A stretch of 64,000 bases of DNA from Leadbetterella sp035299025 (GTDB lineage: Bacteria > Bacteroidota > Bacteroidia > Cytophagales > Spirosomataceae), in contig DATGXK010000008.1 in assembly GCA_035299025.1 (NCBI GenBank), positions 248,001 to 312,000 on the forward strand. The letters are read 5' to 3'. Position 1 is the first letter of the stretch. Each line of letters begins with the position of its first letter. The notes beneath the pieces were generated by a model. The model was not told the origin of the DNA. It saw only the letters and a list, made by a program, of their open reading frames with translations, and ran no database searches. Made by a program: the position numbers and the translations under genes. Positions 1 through 7,990 of the stretch are shown here, piece by piece.

Positions 1-235
1 AGTTTTTCTCGGGAGTAGAAAACTGCTGCACAACCAAAAAAGTTAAAATACTCGTAAATACCTGACCAACAAGCAACAACATGCCAGACCAGTATCTATG
101 GCTAGCTTTTTTGGTAAAAAGCACGATAGCAAAATACACCAATGTAATGGCCAAAATCTGCCAGATAGAGTGCACCAAGGTCCAGCCAAGCGACTTGGCC
201 AGCGGGTTAGAGAAGATTTCTGTGATGTTTTTCAT
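1..235 (-). CDS. M56 (BlaR1-like) membrane peptidase, N-terminal part only
   Basis: Reading from the ATG at 235-233 toward the window edge gives an open frame beginning MKNITEIFSNPLAKSLGWTL, followed by two strongly hydrophobic stretches. 'LGWTLVHSIWQ' is typical of the first membrane helix of Bacteroidota M56 (BlaR1/MecR1-like) peptidases, which sense a signal at the membrane and inactivate a BlaI repressor. The gene lies 90 bp downstream of a BlaI gene on the same strand, the standard pairing. The HExxH protease motif and everything after about residue 78 are outside the window. The family call rests on the N-terminus plus context. Confidence 0.8.
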   Translation of the reverse strand, partial: MKNITEIFSNPLAKSLGWTLVHSIWQILAITLVYFAIVLFTKKASHRYWSGMLLLVGQVFTSILTFLVVQQFSTPEKN

Positions 236-325
236 AAGATTTTTTGAATAACACTCGATGACTGAGCGGAGCCGAAGCCACCGAGTGAATTTTTTAATTT
301 TTTAAAATAGCTTTTTCATAAATTG

Positions 326-706
326 TTACTTGTCTTCTTCGAGTTGTTGGATGAGTTTTTTGAGTTCAGATAGTTCTTCCTCCGAGGCGTGATGATTGCC
401 CAGAGCCTGCATCACCAAGCTCATGGCATTTCCTTGGAAAGTAGAATCTATAAAACGATTCAAAAGTGATTTTTGTGTTTCCTCCTCCCCCACAATGGCC
501 TCAAAAATATGCTGTTTGCCCTCGGCGTTTCTTGAGACAAGGCCTTTTTCAAACATAATCTGCATGATTTTCAAAGTGGTCGTGTAGCCTGTTTCCTTGG
601 TTTTGTTGATTTCCTCATTGACTTGCTTCACTGTGGCACGGCCCATTTGCCACAATATTTTCAGGATTTCAAGCTCCGACTCTGTTGGTTTTTGGAAAGT
701 TTCCAT
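326..706 (-). CDS. BlaI/MecI family transcriptional repressor
   Basis: The 126-residue protein has the full family length. A winged helix occupies about residues 5-75 ('PTESELEILKILWQMGRATV', then 'TGYTTTLKIMQIMFEKGLV'), and a helical C-terminus serves for dimerisation. BlaI proteins repress their own operon until a partner M56 protease triggers their removal. The next gene downstream starts such a protease. Three matching palindromes overlap the promoter just upstream, so autorepression is strongly suggested. What the pair senses is not shown; in Bacteroidota such pairs are common and are not restricted to beta-lactam resistance. Confidence 0.93.
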   Translation of the reverse strand: METFQKPTESELEILKILWQMGRATVKQVNEEINKTKETGYTTTLKIMQIMFEKGLVSRNAEGKQHIFEAIVGEEETQKSLLNRFIDSTFQGNAMSLVMQALGNHHASEEELSELKKLIQQLEEDK

Positions 707-711
707 CTATC

Positions 712-783
712 TACGAATTGTTTCGTACAAATGTAATACGAAAAGATTCGTACTTCCAAATTTTTTCTACGAAATTTTTCGTA
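712..783 (-). promoter_or_regulatory. blaI promoter with three BlaI-type operators
   Basis: Three perfect copies of the palindrome TACGAA-N4-TTCGTA lie at 712-727, 737-752 and 768-783. On the minus strand a Bacteroidota promoter is visible: TTTG (760-757), a 21-bp spacer, then TACATTTG (735-728). The middle palindrome fills that spacer. The first lies between the -7 element and the blaI start codon, where it would cover the transcription start and leader. This is the arrangement expected for tight autorepression of blaI and the M56 gene by BlaI dimers. Confidence 0.88.
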
Positions 784-799
784 CGTGGAATAAATTTAT

Positions 800-910
800 A
801 CCGAAAAGACGCTAGGTCGCAAAGCATAGCGAATAGTGCAGATGAACAAAAGCTCTAATAATGAATACTTTGCGTAACTCCGTGGAAAACTCTGCGTATC
901 TCTGTGGTGA
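800..910. repeat. Dispersed palindromic repeat, CACAGAG family (degenerate)
   Basis: This intergenic stretch carries the words typical of a dispersed repeat: 'gacgctaggtcgcaaag' on the left and 'tttgcgtaactccgtgg', 'ctctgcgtatctctgtggtg' on the right, ending just before the next gene. The right arm matches that of the clearer copy at 1614-1731. No coding potential was seen. Confidence 0.6.
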
Positions 911-915
911 AAAAA

Positions 916-1599
916 TCAAAGGCCCAAAACTCCCCGAATCTCCAAAAGTTTTTCTTCATACGAAGACCCCACAGGTATCTCCTTACCCAAAATGCAAACA
1001 GAATTGCGACTAATTTTCTCGATTTTTGATAATGAAATAAGGTAAGAGCGATGAATTCTGACGAATTTGTCGGTGGGCAGTGCGGAGAGAGCGTCAGAAA
1101 TACTCTGCCTTGAGAGCAGTTTTCGGTTGTTAAGTATGTAAGTCATGTAATTTCCTTCGGCCTCGATATAGTGGATTTCGTCGAGCATTACTTTTTCCTC
1201 TTCATAGCCCGTTTTCAAGAAAATATACCCGGGCTCACCTACCTTCTTCATTTCCAGGGCTTTGTTGCAGGCTTTTGTAAATCTGGCTAAAGAGAAAGGC
1301 TTCAAAAGATAATCTACGGCATCGAGTTCAAAACCCTTCACGGCATATTCCGAATAAGCTGTAGTAAAAATCACCATAGGACACTTGGGCAGCACATTCA
1401 CAAACTCTATTCCCGATATATCGGGCATGTTTATATCCAAGAAAAGTAAGTCTATTTTGTTGGTTTGCAGATAGGGTATCGCCTCAAAACAATTGGTAAA
1501 AGTAGCCTCCAAGCTCAAAAAAGGCACTTTTTCAGAGAGCATTTTCACCACCTCTAAGGCGTGTGGTTCGTCGTCGATGGCGATGGCTTTTAATATCAT
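916..1599 (-). CDS. LytTR-family response regulator
   Basis: The 227-residue protein has an N-terminal receiver domain with acidic residues D9 and D10, phospho-acceptor D55 ('LFLDINMPDISG'), T79/T80 and K100 ('LLKPF'). A C-terminal LytTR DNA-binding domain covers about residues 125-220 ('YIEAEGNYMTYIL', 'FVRIHRSYLIS'). Its partner is the histidine kinase encoded just upstream on the same strand, in the LytS/YehU class. Such pairs directly activate nearby or dispersed promoters; the target is not visible here. A 118-bp palindromic repeat separates the two genes. Confidence 0.94.
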   Translation of the reverse strand: MILKAIAIDDEPHALEVVKMLSEKVPFLSLEATFTNCFEAIPYLQTNKIDLLFLDINMPDISGIEFVNVLPKCPMVIFTTAYSEYAVKGFELDAVDYLLKPFSLARFTKACNKALEMKKVGEPGYIFLKTGYEEEKVMLDEIHYIEAEGNYMTYILNNRKLLSRQSISDALSALPTDKFVRIHRSYLISLSKIEKISRNSVCILGKEIPVGSSYEEKLLEIRGVLGL

Positions 1600-1613
1600 T
1601 CTTATTTTTTTTC

Positions 1614-1731
1614 TACCACAGAGGTCACGGAGTTTTGCACAGAGTTTTTGATTCTCACGCGATTATCCAATACAAATATAAAAAAACTCCGTGTAACTCC
1701 GTGAATTTCAACTCTGTGTCCTCTGTGGTGA
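1614..1731. repeat. Palindromic intergenic repeat (CACAGAG family)
   Basis: This 118-bp element fills the gap between the kinase and regulator genes. Its outer arms are exact: ACCACAGAGG on the left and CCTCTGTGGT on the right. Inside, the words CACGGAG and CACAGAG recur on the left and their complements (CTCCGTG, CTCTGTG) on the right, so the transcript could fold into a long imperfect hairpin. Related words occur at 800-910 and 3342-3403, so this is a small non-coding repeat family, probably mobile in trans. Confidence 0.8.
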
Positions 1732-1743
1732 ATTAACACCCCC

Positions 1744-3324
1744 TCAATGCACCCCCAACACCAAGCTCACAAAATAATCATGATCTGTGGCCTGAATCTC
1801 CAGCTTGTGGCGGTTCGGATATATCAATTCCAAGCGTTTTTTTACGTTTTCGAGGCCTATACCGTGGCTTTGGTCGTCCAAAGTATCCTCCGTTTTTTGA
1901 TGGATGCTGTTGTGCACCTTAAAGTACAAGTGCTGAGCATCATGCGTAAGCGTGATATATATCCACGACGCCGACCTGAAACTGATGCCATGCTTAAAAG
2001 CATTCTCTATAAACGGATTCAGCAACATCGGAGCTATAAAAATCTCACGATCTGCATTTTGTATATTCACCTCAATCTTTATGTCGTGGCTTTCGTCTAT
2101 CCTCATCCGCTGGATTTCAATAAAATTATTCAAATACTCTATCTCTTTAGCCAGTGGTATACGGTCTTGGTGGTTTTCGTGGAGCATAAACCGCATCATG
2201 TCGCCCAGTTTTTGTATACCGTCCGAGGTTTGGGTGGCGTTTTCTCTCAGCGAGACAGAATACAGCGTGTTCAAGGCATTAAACAAAAAGTGTGGATTAA
2301 TCTGCGACCTCAGGTTGCCCAACTCGGCCGTTTTTTGGCTGATTTGCGTCTTGAGTTGCGTCTTTTCTTTCGTAAACACCTTTCTCAAAAAAGCCAACAC
2401 CACAGCCGCAATAACAAAAACCGAAAACATCGTAACCATCCACTCGGCATGCCAGCCAAACGGTACCGGGTGAAACGAATGCCAACCAATGAACAGAATA
2501 CAATACATGCCAAACGTACCCACCAACAGTGTCAGCCCAAACTTCAGCAGTCCTGTCTTAAACGCCGCCGAGCGGTAATCTCTGTAATTCGGCAAAACCT
2601 CCAGATAGAAAAAATTCTGAGCAAAAAACACCGTAAACGCCCCAATGGCCATCATCGAGAGTTCTTTTACGGCACCGTACCAATAATCCTTGCGGGGCAG
2701 ATTGGCAAAAAACGCCAGAAAAAGTAGCAAAACCACCACAGAAGCCACCAAAATATGACCAATAAAACCACCCTCCTGCTCCTCTTTGAGCTTGGTCTCC
2801 ACATAATAATACAGCTGAGCAAAAAGCTCATAAAACACCAAAACTATCACCACCGCAATGCTGTCGGTCAGCAAATACAGCTTCCGAAACTCTGAAAACA
2901 CCCTCATGCCGACTATCACCTCGGGGTCGTCCGAACTCATGGCCCGGTAGTATAGCCTGAAATAATTATGCACAAAAACACTCCCCACCACCAACAGCAC
3001 CGTCACCACCGCATACACCAGTGTACTCACCGACGACTCCACCGCCCGCAGCTTCGGAAACAGCCCCACATGAAACACCGCCCACGCCCCAAAAAACAAC
3101 AAACCACCACCGGCTATCGGAAACATAGCGTTCCAATAATGCGAGTAATTATCCAGCTCACGCCAAATAAGCCACATCACATTGCCCGGCACCCTGGGTT
3201 GCAGGTCATAAATAAAACTGTCAAACCCACTGGCCTCTTGAAACAGCCGCCTCACCACATACACAAACACACACCCAAACACCAACAAAACCTCCCATTT
3301 TCTACTTTTCAATACATTCTGCAT
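1744..3324 (-). CDS. LytS/YehU-type sensor histidine kinase
   Basis: The 526-residue protein is an inner-membrane sensor with several hydrophobic helices (about residues 12-25, 65-90, 100-118, 155-172, 188-208, 225-240, 260-282, 295-312). A short coiled coil leads to a His_kinase (PF06580-type) core. The H-box is 'INPHFLFNALN' with phospho-acceptor His345; the N-box is 'FIENAFKHG' (about 438-446) and the G-box 'GIGLENVKKRL' (488-498). No soluble sensor domain was recognised, so the signal is presumably perceived in or near the membrane. It should phosphorylate the LytTR regulator encoded next. Confidence 0.92.
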   Translation of the reverse strand: MQNVLKSRKWEVLLVFGCVFVYVVRRLFQEASGFDSFIYDLQPRVPGNVMWLIWRELDNYSHYWNAMFPIAGGGLLFFGAWAVFHVGLFPKLRAVESSVSTLVYAVVTVLLVVGSVFVHNYFRLYYRAMSSDDPEVIVGMRVFSEFRKLYLLTDSIAVVIVLVFYELFAQLYYYVETKLKEEQEGGFIGHILVASVVVLLLFLAFFANLPRKDYWYGAVKELSMMAIGAFTVFFAQNFFYLEVLPNYRDYRSAAFKTGLLKFGLTLLVGTFGMYCILFIGWHSFHPVPFGWHAEWMVTMFSVFVIAAVVLAFLRKVFTKEKTQLKTQISQKTAELGNLRSQINPHFLFNALNTLYSVSLRENATQTSDGIQKLGDMMRFMLHENHQDRIPLAKEIEYLNNFIEIQRMRIDESHDIKIEVNIQNADREIFIAPMLLNPFIENAFKHGISFRSASWIYITLTHDAQHLYFKVHNSIHQKTEDTLDDQSHGIGLENVKKRLELIYPNRHKLEIQATDHDYFVSLVLGVH

Positions 3325-3341
3325 AGCATTTCATGTTTTTA

Positions 3342-3655
3342 ATTTCTCGCCGCAAGGTTGCCAAAACGCAAAGAGCTCCTCGTTCTCTCTGCGTTTGTAG
3401 CTGCCCAAGCTTTTTCATAATTGTAGCCCAAAACTACTCCTCTGCCCCAAGCCAAATGAAAAAATGTTGTGAAAACCACCAAAAAAGTGACCAAAACCCT
3501 CACATCCAACACTTGGGCAGCCACGCCGCCTGCGTCAGGCGTGCCGGTAGAGCTACGCTCGCAATCTTCGCACTCCCGTGCTTGATTGTACTCCAACTCC
3601 TCGCGGCTTCGCCAGCTGTGGGGTATCCGTTACTATCCCTGCCGCGGGGATAGAA
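3342..3655. repeat. Intergenic region with repeat remnants, left edge of the A/T-rich island
   Basis: No gene was recognised between 3325 and 3767. Positions 3342-3403 hold a degenerate copy of the CACAGAG/CGCAAAG palindromic family ('aacgcaaagag' facing 'ctctctgcgttt'). Positions about 3520-3655 are G/C-rich, with 'ggcgtgccgg' and 'ggggtatccgtta', words resembling the dispersed element at 33822-33930. From about 3656 base composition drops sharply to A/T-rich DNA that continues to the end of the defence genes. Open frames here are made of repeat sequence and are not supported as genes. Confidence 0.55.
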
Positions 3656-3732
3656 AATGTAAATTTATCCACAATCTAAAGAAAAAAGGCCTCCAATTGA
3701 ACCTTTAGAGTATTGTTACTTATAGAATGTTG

Positions 3733-3747
3733 ACTCATTGAATGAAT
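3733..3747. promoter_or_regulatory. Possible operator of the Xre controller gene
   Basis: ACTCATT-G-AATGAAT is a 15-bp palindrome with one mismatch, 20 bp upstream of the Xre start codon. Restriction-modification control proteins of this type bind palindromes just upstream of their own genes, so this is a reasonable site. There is only one copy and no clear promoter element next to it. Confidence 0.35.
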
Positions 3748-3767
3748 TTTAAAACATTACATGATTT

Positions 3768-3986
3768 ATGGATATAAAAATAAAAATTGGAAAAAGAATT
3801 GCTCAACTGAGAGCTGAAAAAAAACTAACCCAAGAGGGCTTGGGATACGAATCAGAAATTCACAGAACATATATAGCTGCAGTTGAAAGTGGTAAACGGA
3901 ACATTTCTGTTCAAGCATTAGAAAAAATTATTAAAGGACTAGGAGTAACGTTTTCAGAATTTTTTAAAGAAGGAATAGACAATTAA
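3768..3986 (+). CDS. Small Xre-family regulator, C-protein-like
   Basis: This 72-residue protein is almost entirely one helix-turn-helix domain: 'IGKRIAQLRAEKKLTQEGLG', then 'HRTYIAAVESGKRNIS' and 'LEKIIKGLGVTFSEFF'. Size and sequence fit the controller (C) proteins of restriction-modification systems, which set the timing of methylase and nuclease expression. It is the first gene of the defence cassette, with a single base before the methylase start, so the two are almost certainly co-transcribed. Regulation of the methylase and downstream genes is inferred from position and family. Confidence 0.88.
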   Translation: MDIKIKIGKRIAQLRAEKKLTQEGLGYESEIHRTYIAAVESGKRNISVQALEKIIKGLGVTFSEFFKEGIDN

Positions 3987-3987
3987 T

Positions 3988-5043
3988 ATGGGATTAAAAG
4001 CTGTAGATTTCTTTTGCTCAGGTGGAGGCATGAGTCATGGTTTGCAAGAAGCTGGAATTGAGATTTTAGCAGGAATTGACTACGATAAAACCTGTAAAGA
4101 AACATATGAAGCAAATATAAAAGGGGCAGAGTTTATACATGCTGATGTATTTGACTATAAAGAGGAAGAATTGGAAAAGAAATTGGATCTTAAAAAAAAT
4201 GATGACAATTTAATTTTAATTGGATGTAGCCCATGCCAGTTTTGGAGCATAATCAATACAGATCGAGGGAAATCAAGTAAATCGAAAAGCTTATTGGTGG
4301 AATTTAGGAGGTTTGTTGAATATTTTAACCCAGGATATGTTGTTGTTGAAAATGTACCTGGAGTATTAAAAAGAAAAGACGAAAGTGGATTGGAAGATTT
4401 TATCCATTGGTTAGAAAGTCAAAATTATAAAGTTCATTGTGACATACATAATGTAAGTGATTACGGGGTCCCTCAAAGTAGGAAACGTTTAACTTTAATC
4501 GCCAATAGAATTACAAATCAAGAATTGAACCCAATTAAAATTAAAGGAAAAAAAACTACTGTTTATGATGTCTTAGGAGAACATAATGGATTCCCAAAAA
4601 TTCCAGCCGGACATAGAGACAGAACGGATTTCAATCATACCGTTGCTGGTTTAAAACCGATAAATATTGAACGATTAAAACTAACAGAAAAAAACGGCGG
4701 CTCAAGGATTTCTTATGCAAATAATGAAAAACTTGCACCTAATTGCCATAAAAATGATTTCGTAAATTTCAAAGATACATATGGTAGAATGTGGTGGGAT
4801 AGACAAGCACCGACAATAACTACTAAATTTTTTAGTATTTCTAATGGAAGATTTGCACATCCAGAAGAAGACAGAGGAATTTCTCTTCGTGAAGGAGCCG
4901 TTTTACAATCTTTTCCTAAAGATTATATTTTTAAAGCTTCAAGTGTTGCCAATACTGCAAGAATGATAGGAAATGCAGTACCCCCAAAATATGCAGCCTC
5001 AATAGGAAAGGCAATTATTAAAAATCATAAAAATGCAATTTAG
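3988..5043 (+). CDS. DNA (cytosine-5) methyltransferase
   Basis: The 351-residue enzyme carries the ordered C5-methylase motifs: I 'VDFFCSGGGMSHGLQEAG' (SAM binding), IV 'GCSPCQFWS' with catalytic Cys83, VI 'VVENVPG' (Glu121), VIII 'QSRKR' (163-167) and X 'ARMIGNAVPP' near the C-terminus. The target-recognition region between VIII and X cannot be turned into a recognition sequence by eye. It overlaps the next gene by 11 bp. In LlaJI- and BsuMI-type systems such methylases protect host DNA from an McrB/McrC-like nuclease; the same role is inferred here. Confidence 0.95.
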   Translation: MGLKAVDFFCSGGGMSHGLQEAGIEILAGIDYDKTCKETYEANIKGAEFIHADVFDYKEEELEKKLDLKKNDDNLILIGCSPCQFWSIINTDRGKSSKSKSLLVEFRRFVEYFNPGYVVVENVPGVLKRKDESGLEDFIHWLESQNYKVHCDIHNVSDYGVPQSRKRLTLIANRITNQELNPIKIKGKKTTVYDVLGEHNGFPKIPAGHRDRTDFNHTVAGLKPINIERLKLTEKNGGSRISYANNEKLAPNCHKNDFVNFKDTYGRMWWDRQAPTITTKFFSISNGRFAHPEEDRGISLREGAVLQSFPKDYIFKASSVANTARMIGNAVPPKYAASIGKAIIKNHKNAI

Positions 5044-7981
5044 AACCAAAGCCAGGGCTGTAGATTTACTTGGTAAAGGCCAAATTGCTGATTTACCAAC
5101 CGCAATAAGTGAGTTATGGAAAAATGGTTATGATGCATACGCAGATCAACTAAAAGCAATTCTTTATACAAAGGGTTATGAAGATGTTGATAAACCCTTT
5201 TTTGTCCTCTCAGACAACGGAAAAGGGATGTCTAACCATGAACTTGAAAATAAATGGTTAATATTAGGAACCGATTCTAAAAGCAGGAATAATGCTCCTG
5301 AAAAAGGAATTGATACATTATGGAAAGAACCACGCCCAATTATGGGAGAAAAAGGTATTGGAAGACTATCCGTTTCATATTTAGGTTCTCCAATGCTAAT
5401 GCTAACTAAGAAAATTGGTGAGCCACTTCAGGCTCTATATTTTGACTGGAGAACACTTGAAAATTACAATCTTTTTTTAGACAATGTAAACATCCCAATA
5501 GCTTCAATAAACAATGAAGAAGAGTTCTTAGATCAATTTGATTTTTTAAAAAAAGAGTTTCTTAAAAACTTCTATTCTGACAACTCCGATTCTGAAAAAG
5601 CAAAAAAAGAGACAGCAGAAAAATTAGCATTTTGGAGTGATCAAAAAGAAATACTAGATAAAATTATAAAAAGTACTGAAGAATTAACCCTAACCAATTT
5701 TTTTTCAGAAGAAATTGTAAAAGATTTAATAGGTGACACAGATGAAATTCATGGAACAAAATTTATAGTTTTTGAACCTGACGAACAGTTTTTACTTTTA
5801 AAAAAATGGACTAATCAACTAAATAATTCGGATGACCAAGATATTGAAACTATTGAAGATCTCAGGACAGGATTAATTGGCTTTTACAATGAATTCAAGT
5901 ACAATAATGATAATAAATCACTATCAACTGCTTTTATTATTAAAGATAATACGGGAGAACGAGATTTTATTGGTGCCAACTCATTTTTCACATTAGATGA
6001 TTTTAAAAATAGTGACCATTTAATTGATGGTGAATTTGACGAATTCGGAACATTTAAAGGAACTATTAGAATCTACAATGAAATAGTTAAGGATTATACT
6101 TTTAGACCAAATCGACCCATAAATCAAAAATCTTCATACGGAAAATTTAAACTTAAACTTGGAATTGTTCCTGGTATCACTGAAACATCATTAGCAGAAA
6201 ATACTTTTAGGTATTTTGATGATAAACTTAAAGCTTTTGGGGGTTTATACATGTATAGAGATGATTTAAGAGTGTTACCATACGGAAGGCCGCACTCTGA
6301 TTTTTTGGAATTCGAAGAAAGAAGGACTAGAAGAGCGGGTACGTATTTCTTCAGTTACAGAAGAATGTTTGGTTACATTGATTTAAAAAGAGAAAATAAC
6401 AGGCCTCTAAATGATAAAGCTGGACGTGAAGGTTTTATCAAAAACAAAGCATATAGAGAATTTAAAATAGACCTTATTGGTTTGTTTCTAAACCTCGCGA
6501 ATGAATATTTTGGCACTGATGCAAAGCAAAATATAAAACAAAAGCAACTTAAAGAATTCAAGGAAGCCCGAGCCTCCGAAGTTGAAGAGAAAAAACTTGA
6601 AAAAGAGGAAAGAATTAAATTTAAAAATTATTTAAAAGCAGTACCAAAAGAATTGGAAAGTTTTAATACAAAATATATAATTCTTAGTAACGAATTAAAA
6701 AGTAAGTTAAAAGATTCTAATGTCATTTATCAAGATATCCAACAGTTACTTAGACAAATTGACAAGTTAAAAGCAGACTTTGAAAATTTAGAACCTAAAA
6801 AACCGAAGCGTTTTTCAATGGATTCTAGAGATAGAGAACGTTTTGAAGAGTCTAAAGATTTATATAACCAATCAAAAACAGAATTTGAGTCTATAAACGA
6901 ATTAAGAAAAGAAGCTCTTGACAAAATAGCAGAAGAACAGCTGGTTAAGGAGTTTGAAAATAAGTTTCGTAATTATTTGTCTTTACTAAATGACATTACT
7001 TCTAAAAGCAAACTAGAACTAAAGAAAGCATTTGAAAATATTGATTTTGAGTTTGAAAAAACAGAAATTGCTTTTAAAAACAACTTAAATAAAATATACG
7101 AAGACAATATTCCTTTTCCACCTTCAAGAGATAATTTGGAAAAAAGTCTTCAAAATTTAGAATTTGAATTTTCAGATTTACGAATAAAATATCAAACTGT
7201 TTTAGATGCTAAGTCAGATCATTTATTAAGAATTAATTTTGAGATAGATGATGATGCTTTAGTAGGATATTATAAAAATAGATATGAAAAAACATTAAAA
7301 GAACTTGGCGATTTCAAAAACTTAGCTCAATTAGGAATTTCTGTGGAAATTATAAATCACGAACTAAATACTTTGTATAGTCAACTTAGTACTTCAATTA
7401 ATGAAATACAAAAACATCTTAGAGATACAAATGAAGCCAACAAACACTTCAAGTATCTAAAGAATGCTTTTGAGCATTTAGACACAAAATATCAGTCTTT
7501 AAATCCATTATACAGAAAATCTAAAAGAACTAAAAAATATATCAAGGGATTTGAAATAAAAGAATATTTGAACAATTTTTTTGAAGAAACATTTAAAGAG
7601 GAAAAAATCAATTTTCATTCAACCTTATCATTTGATACTTTAGAGACATATTCATTTGAATCCGTTTTATTCCCAGTTTTTGTGAATGTTATAAATAATG
7701 CTATTTATTGGGTAAGATCTTCAAATAATCCAGAAATTTTACTCGATTATGAAACAGAAACAAAGACTATCATAATCTGTAATAACGGAACTGAAATTAA
7801 AGAATCTAGATTAGAAGAAATCTTCGATTTATTCTATACAAGAAGAGATAAAGGACGCGGAATAGGACTATATCTTTCAAAAGACAGCTTAAATACAGTG
7901 GGATATGACATCAAAGCTTCAAACGATAAAAAGTATAATATATTGAATGGTGCTTCATTTATAATAAGCCCAGTTAACTAA
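5033..7981 (+). CDS. Hsp90-like ATPase fused to a histidine-kinase-like core
   Basis: This 982-residue protein has two separate GHKL-type ATP sites. The N-terminal one has E27/N31 in 'SELWKNGYDAY', 'LSDNGKGM' (59-66) and 'GEKGIGRLS' (105-113), resembling Hsp90/MutL/gyrase ATPases. About residues 490-760 are rich in Lys/Glu and probably coiled coil. A kinase core follows: an H-box-like helix 'GISVEIINHELNTLYSQLS' with His776, an N-box 'NVINNAIYWV' (885-894), 'CNNGTEI' and 'DKGRGIGLYLS' (about 938-948). No membrane segment is evident, so it is cytoplasmic. It lies in the cassette directly before a receiver-like protein, suggesting phosphotransfer from His776. Function is inferred from domains only. 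Confidence 0.85.
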   Translation: MQFRTKARAVDLLGKGQIADLPTAISELWKNGYDAYADQLKAILYTKGYEDVDKPFFVLSDNGKGMSNHELENKWLILGTDSKSRNNAPEKGIDTLWKEPRPIMGEKGIGRLSVSYLGSPMLMLTKKIGEPLQALYFDWRTLENYNLFLDNVNIPIASINNEEEFLDQFDFLKKEFLKNFYSDNSDSEKAKKETAEKLAFWSDQKEILDKIIKSTEELTLTNFFSEEIVKDLIGDTDEIHGTKFIVFEPDEQFLLLKKWTNQLNNSDDQDIETIEDLRTGLIGFYNEFKYNNDNKSLSTAFIIKDNTGERDFIGANSFFTLDDFKNSDHLIDGEFDEFGTFKGTIRIYNEIVKDYTFRPNRPINQKSSYGKFKLKLGIVPGITETSLAENTFRYFDDKLKAFGGLYMYRDDLRVLPYGRPHSDFLEFEERRTRRAGTYFFSYRRMFGYIDLKRENNRPLNDKAGREGFIKNKAYREFKIDLIGLFLNLANEYFGTDAKQNIKQKQLKEFKEARASEVEEKKLEKEERIKFKNYLKAVPKELESFNTKYIILSNELKSKLKDSNVIYQDIQQLLRQIDKLKADFENLEPKKPKRFSMDSRDRERFEESKDLYNQSKTEFESINELRKEALDKIAEEQLVKEFENKFRNYLSLLNDITSKSKLELKKAFENIDFEFEKTEIAFKNNLNKIYEDNIPFPPSRDNLEKSLQNLEFEFSDLRIKYQTVLDAKSDHLLRINFEIDDDALVGYYKNRYEKTLKELGDFKNLAQLGISVEIINHELNTLYSQLSTSINEIQKHLRDTNEANKHFKYLKNAFEHLDTKYQSLNPLYRKSKRTKKYIKGFEIKEYLNNFFEETFKEEKINFHSTLSFDTLETYSFESVLFPVFVNVINNAIYWVRSSNNPEILLDYETETKTIIICNNGTEIKESRLEEIFDLFYTRRDKGRGIGLYLSKDSLNTVGYDIKASNDKKYNILNGASFIISPVN

Positions 7982-7990
7982 ATCATAAAT

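Noticed and set aside
1747..2727. 326-codon open frame on the + strand inside the histidine kinase gene
   Set aside because: It lies antisense to a kinase with intact H-, N- and G-boxes; its translation shows no domain and skewed composition.
3333..3653. Open frames on both strands between the kinase gene and the Xre gene
   Set aside because: They are built from dispersed repeat sequence (Arg/Lys-rich 'RRKVAKTQRAPRS'-type peptides) and have no promoter or conserved product.
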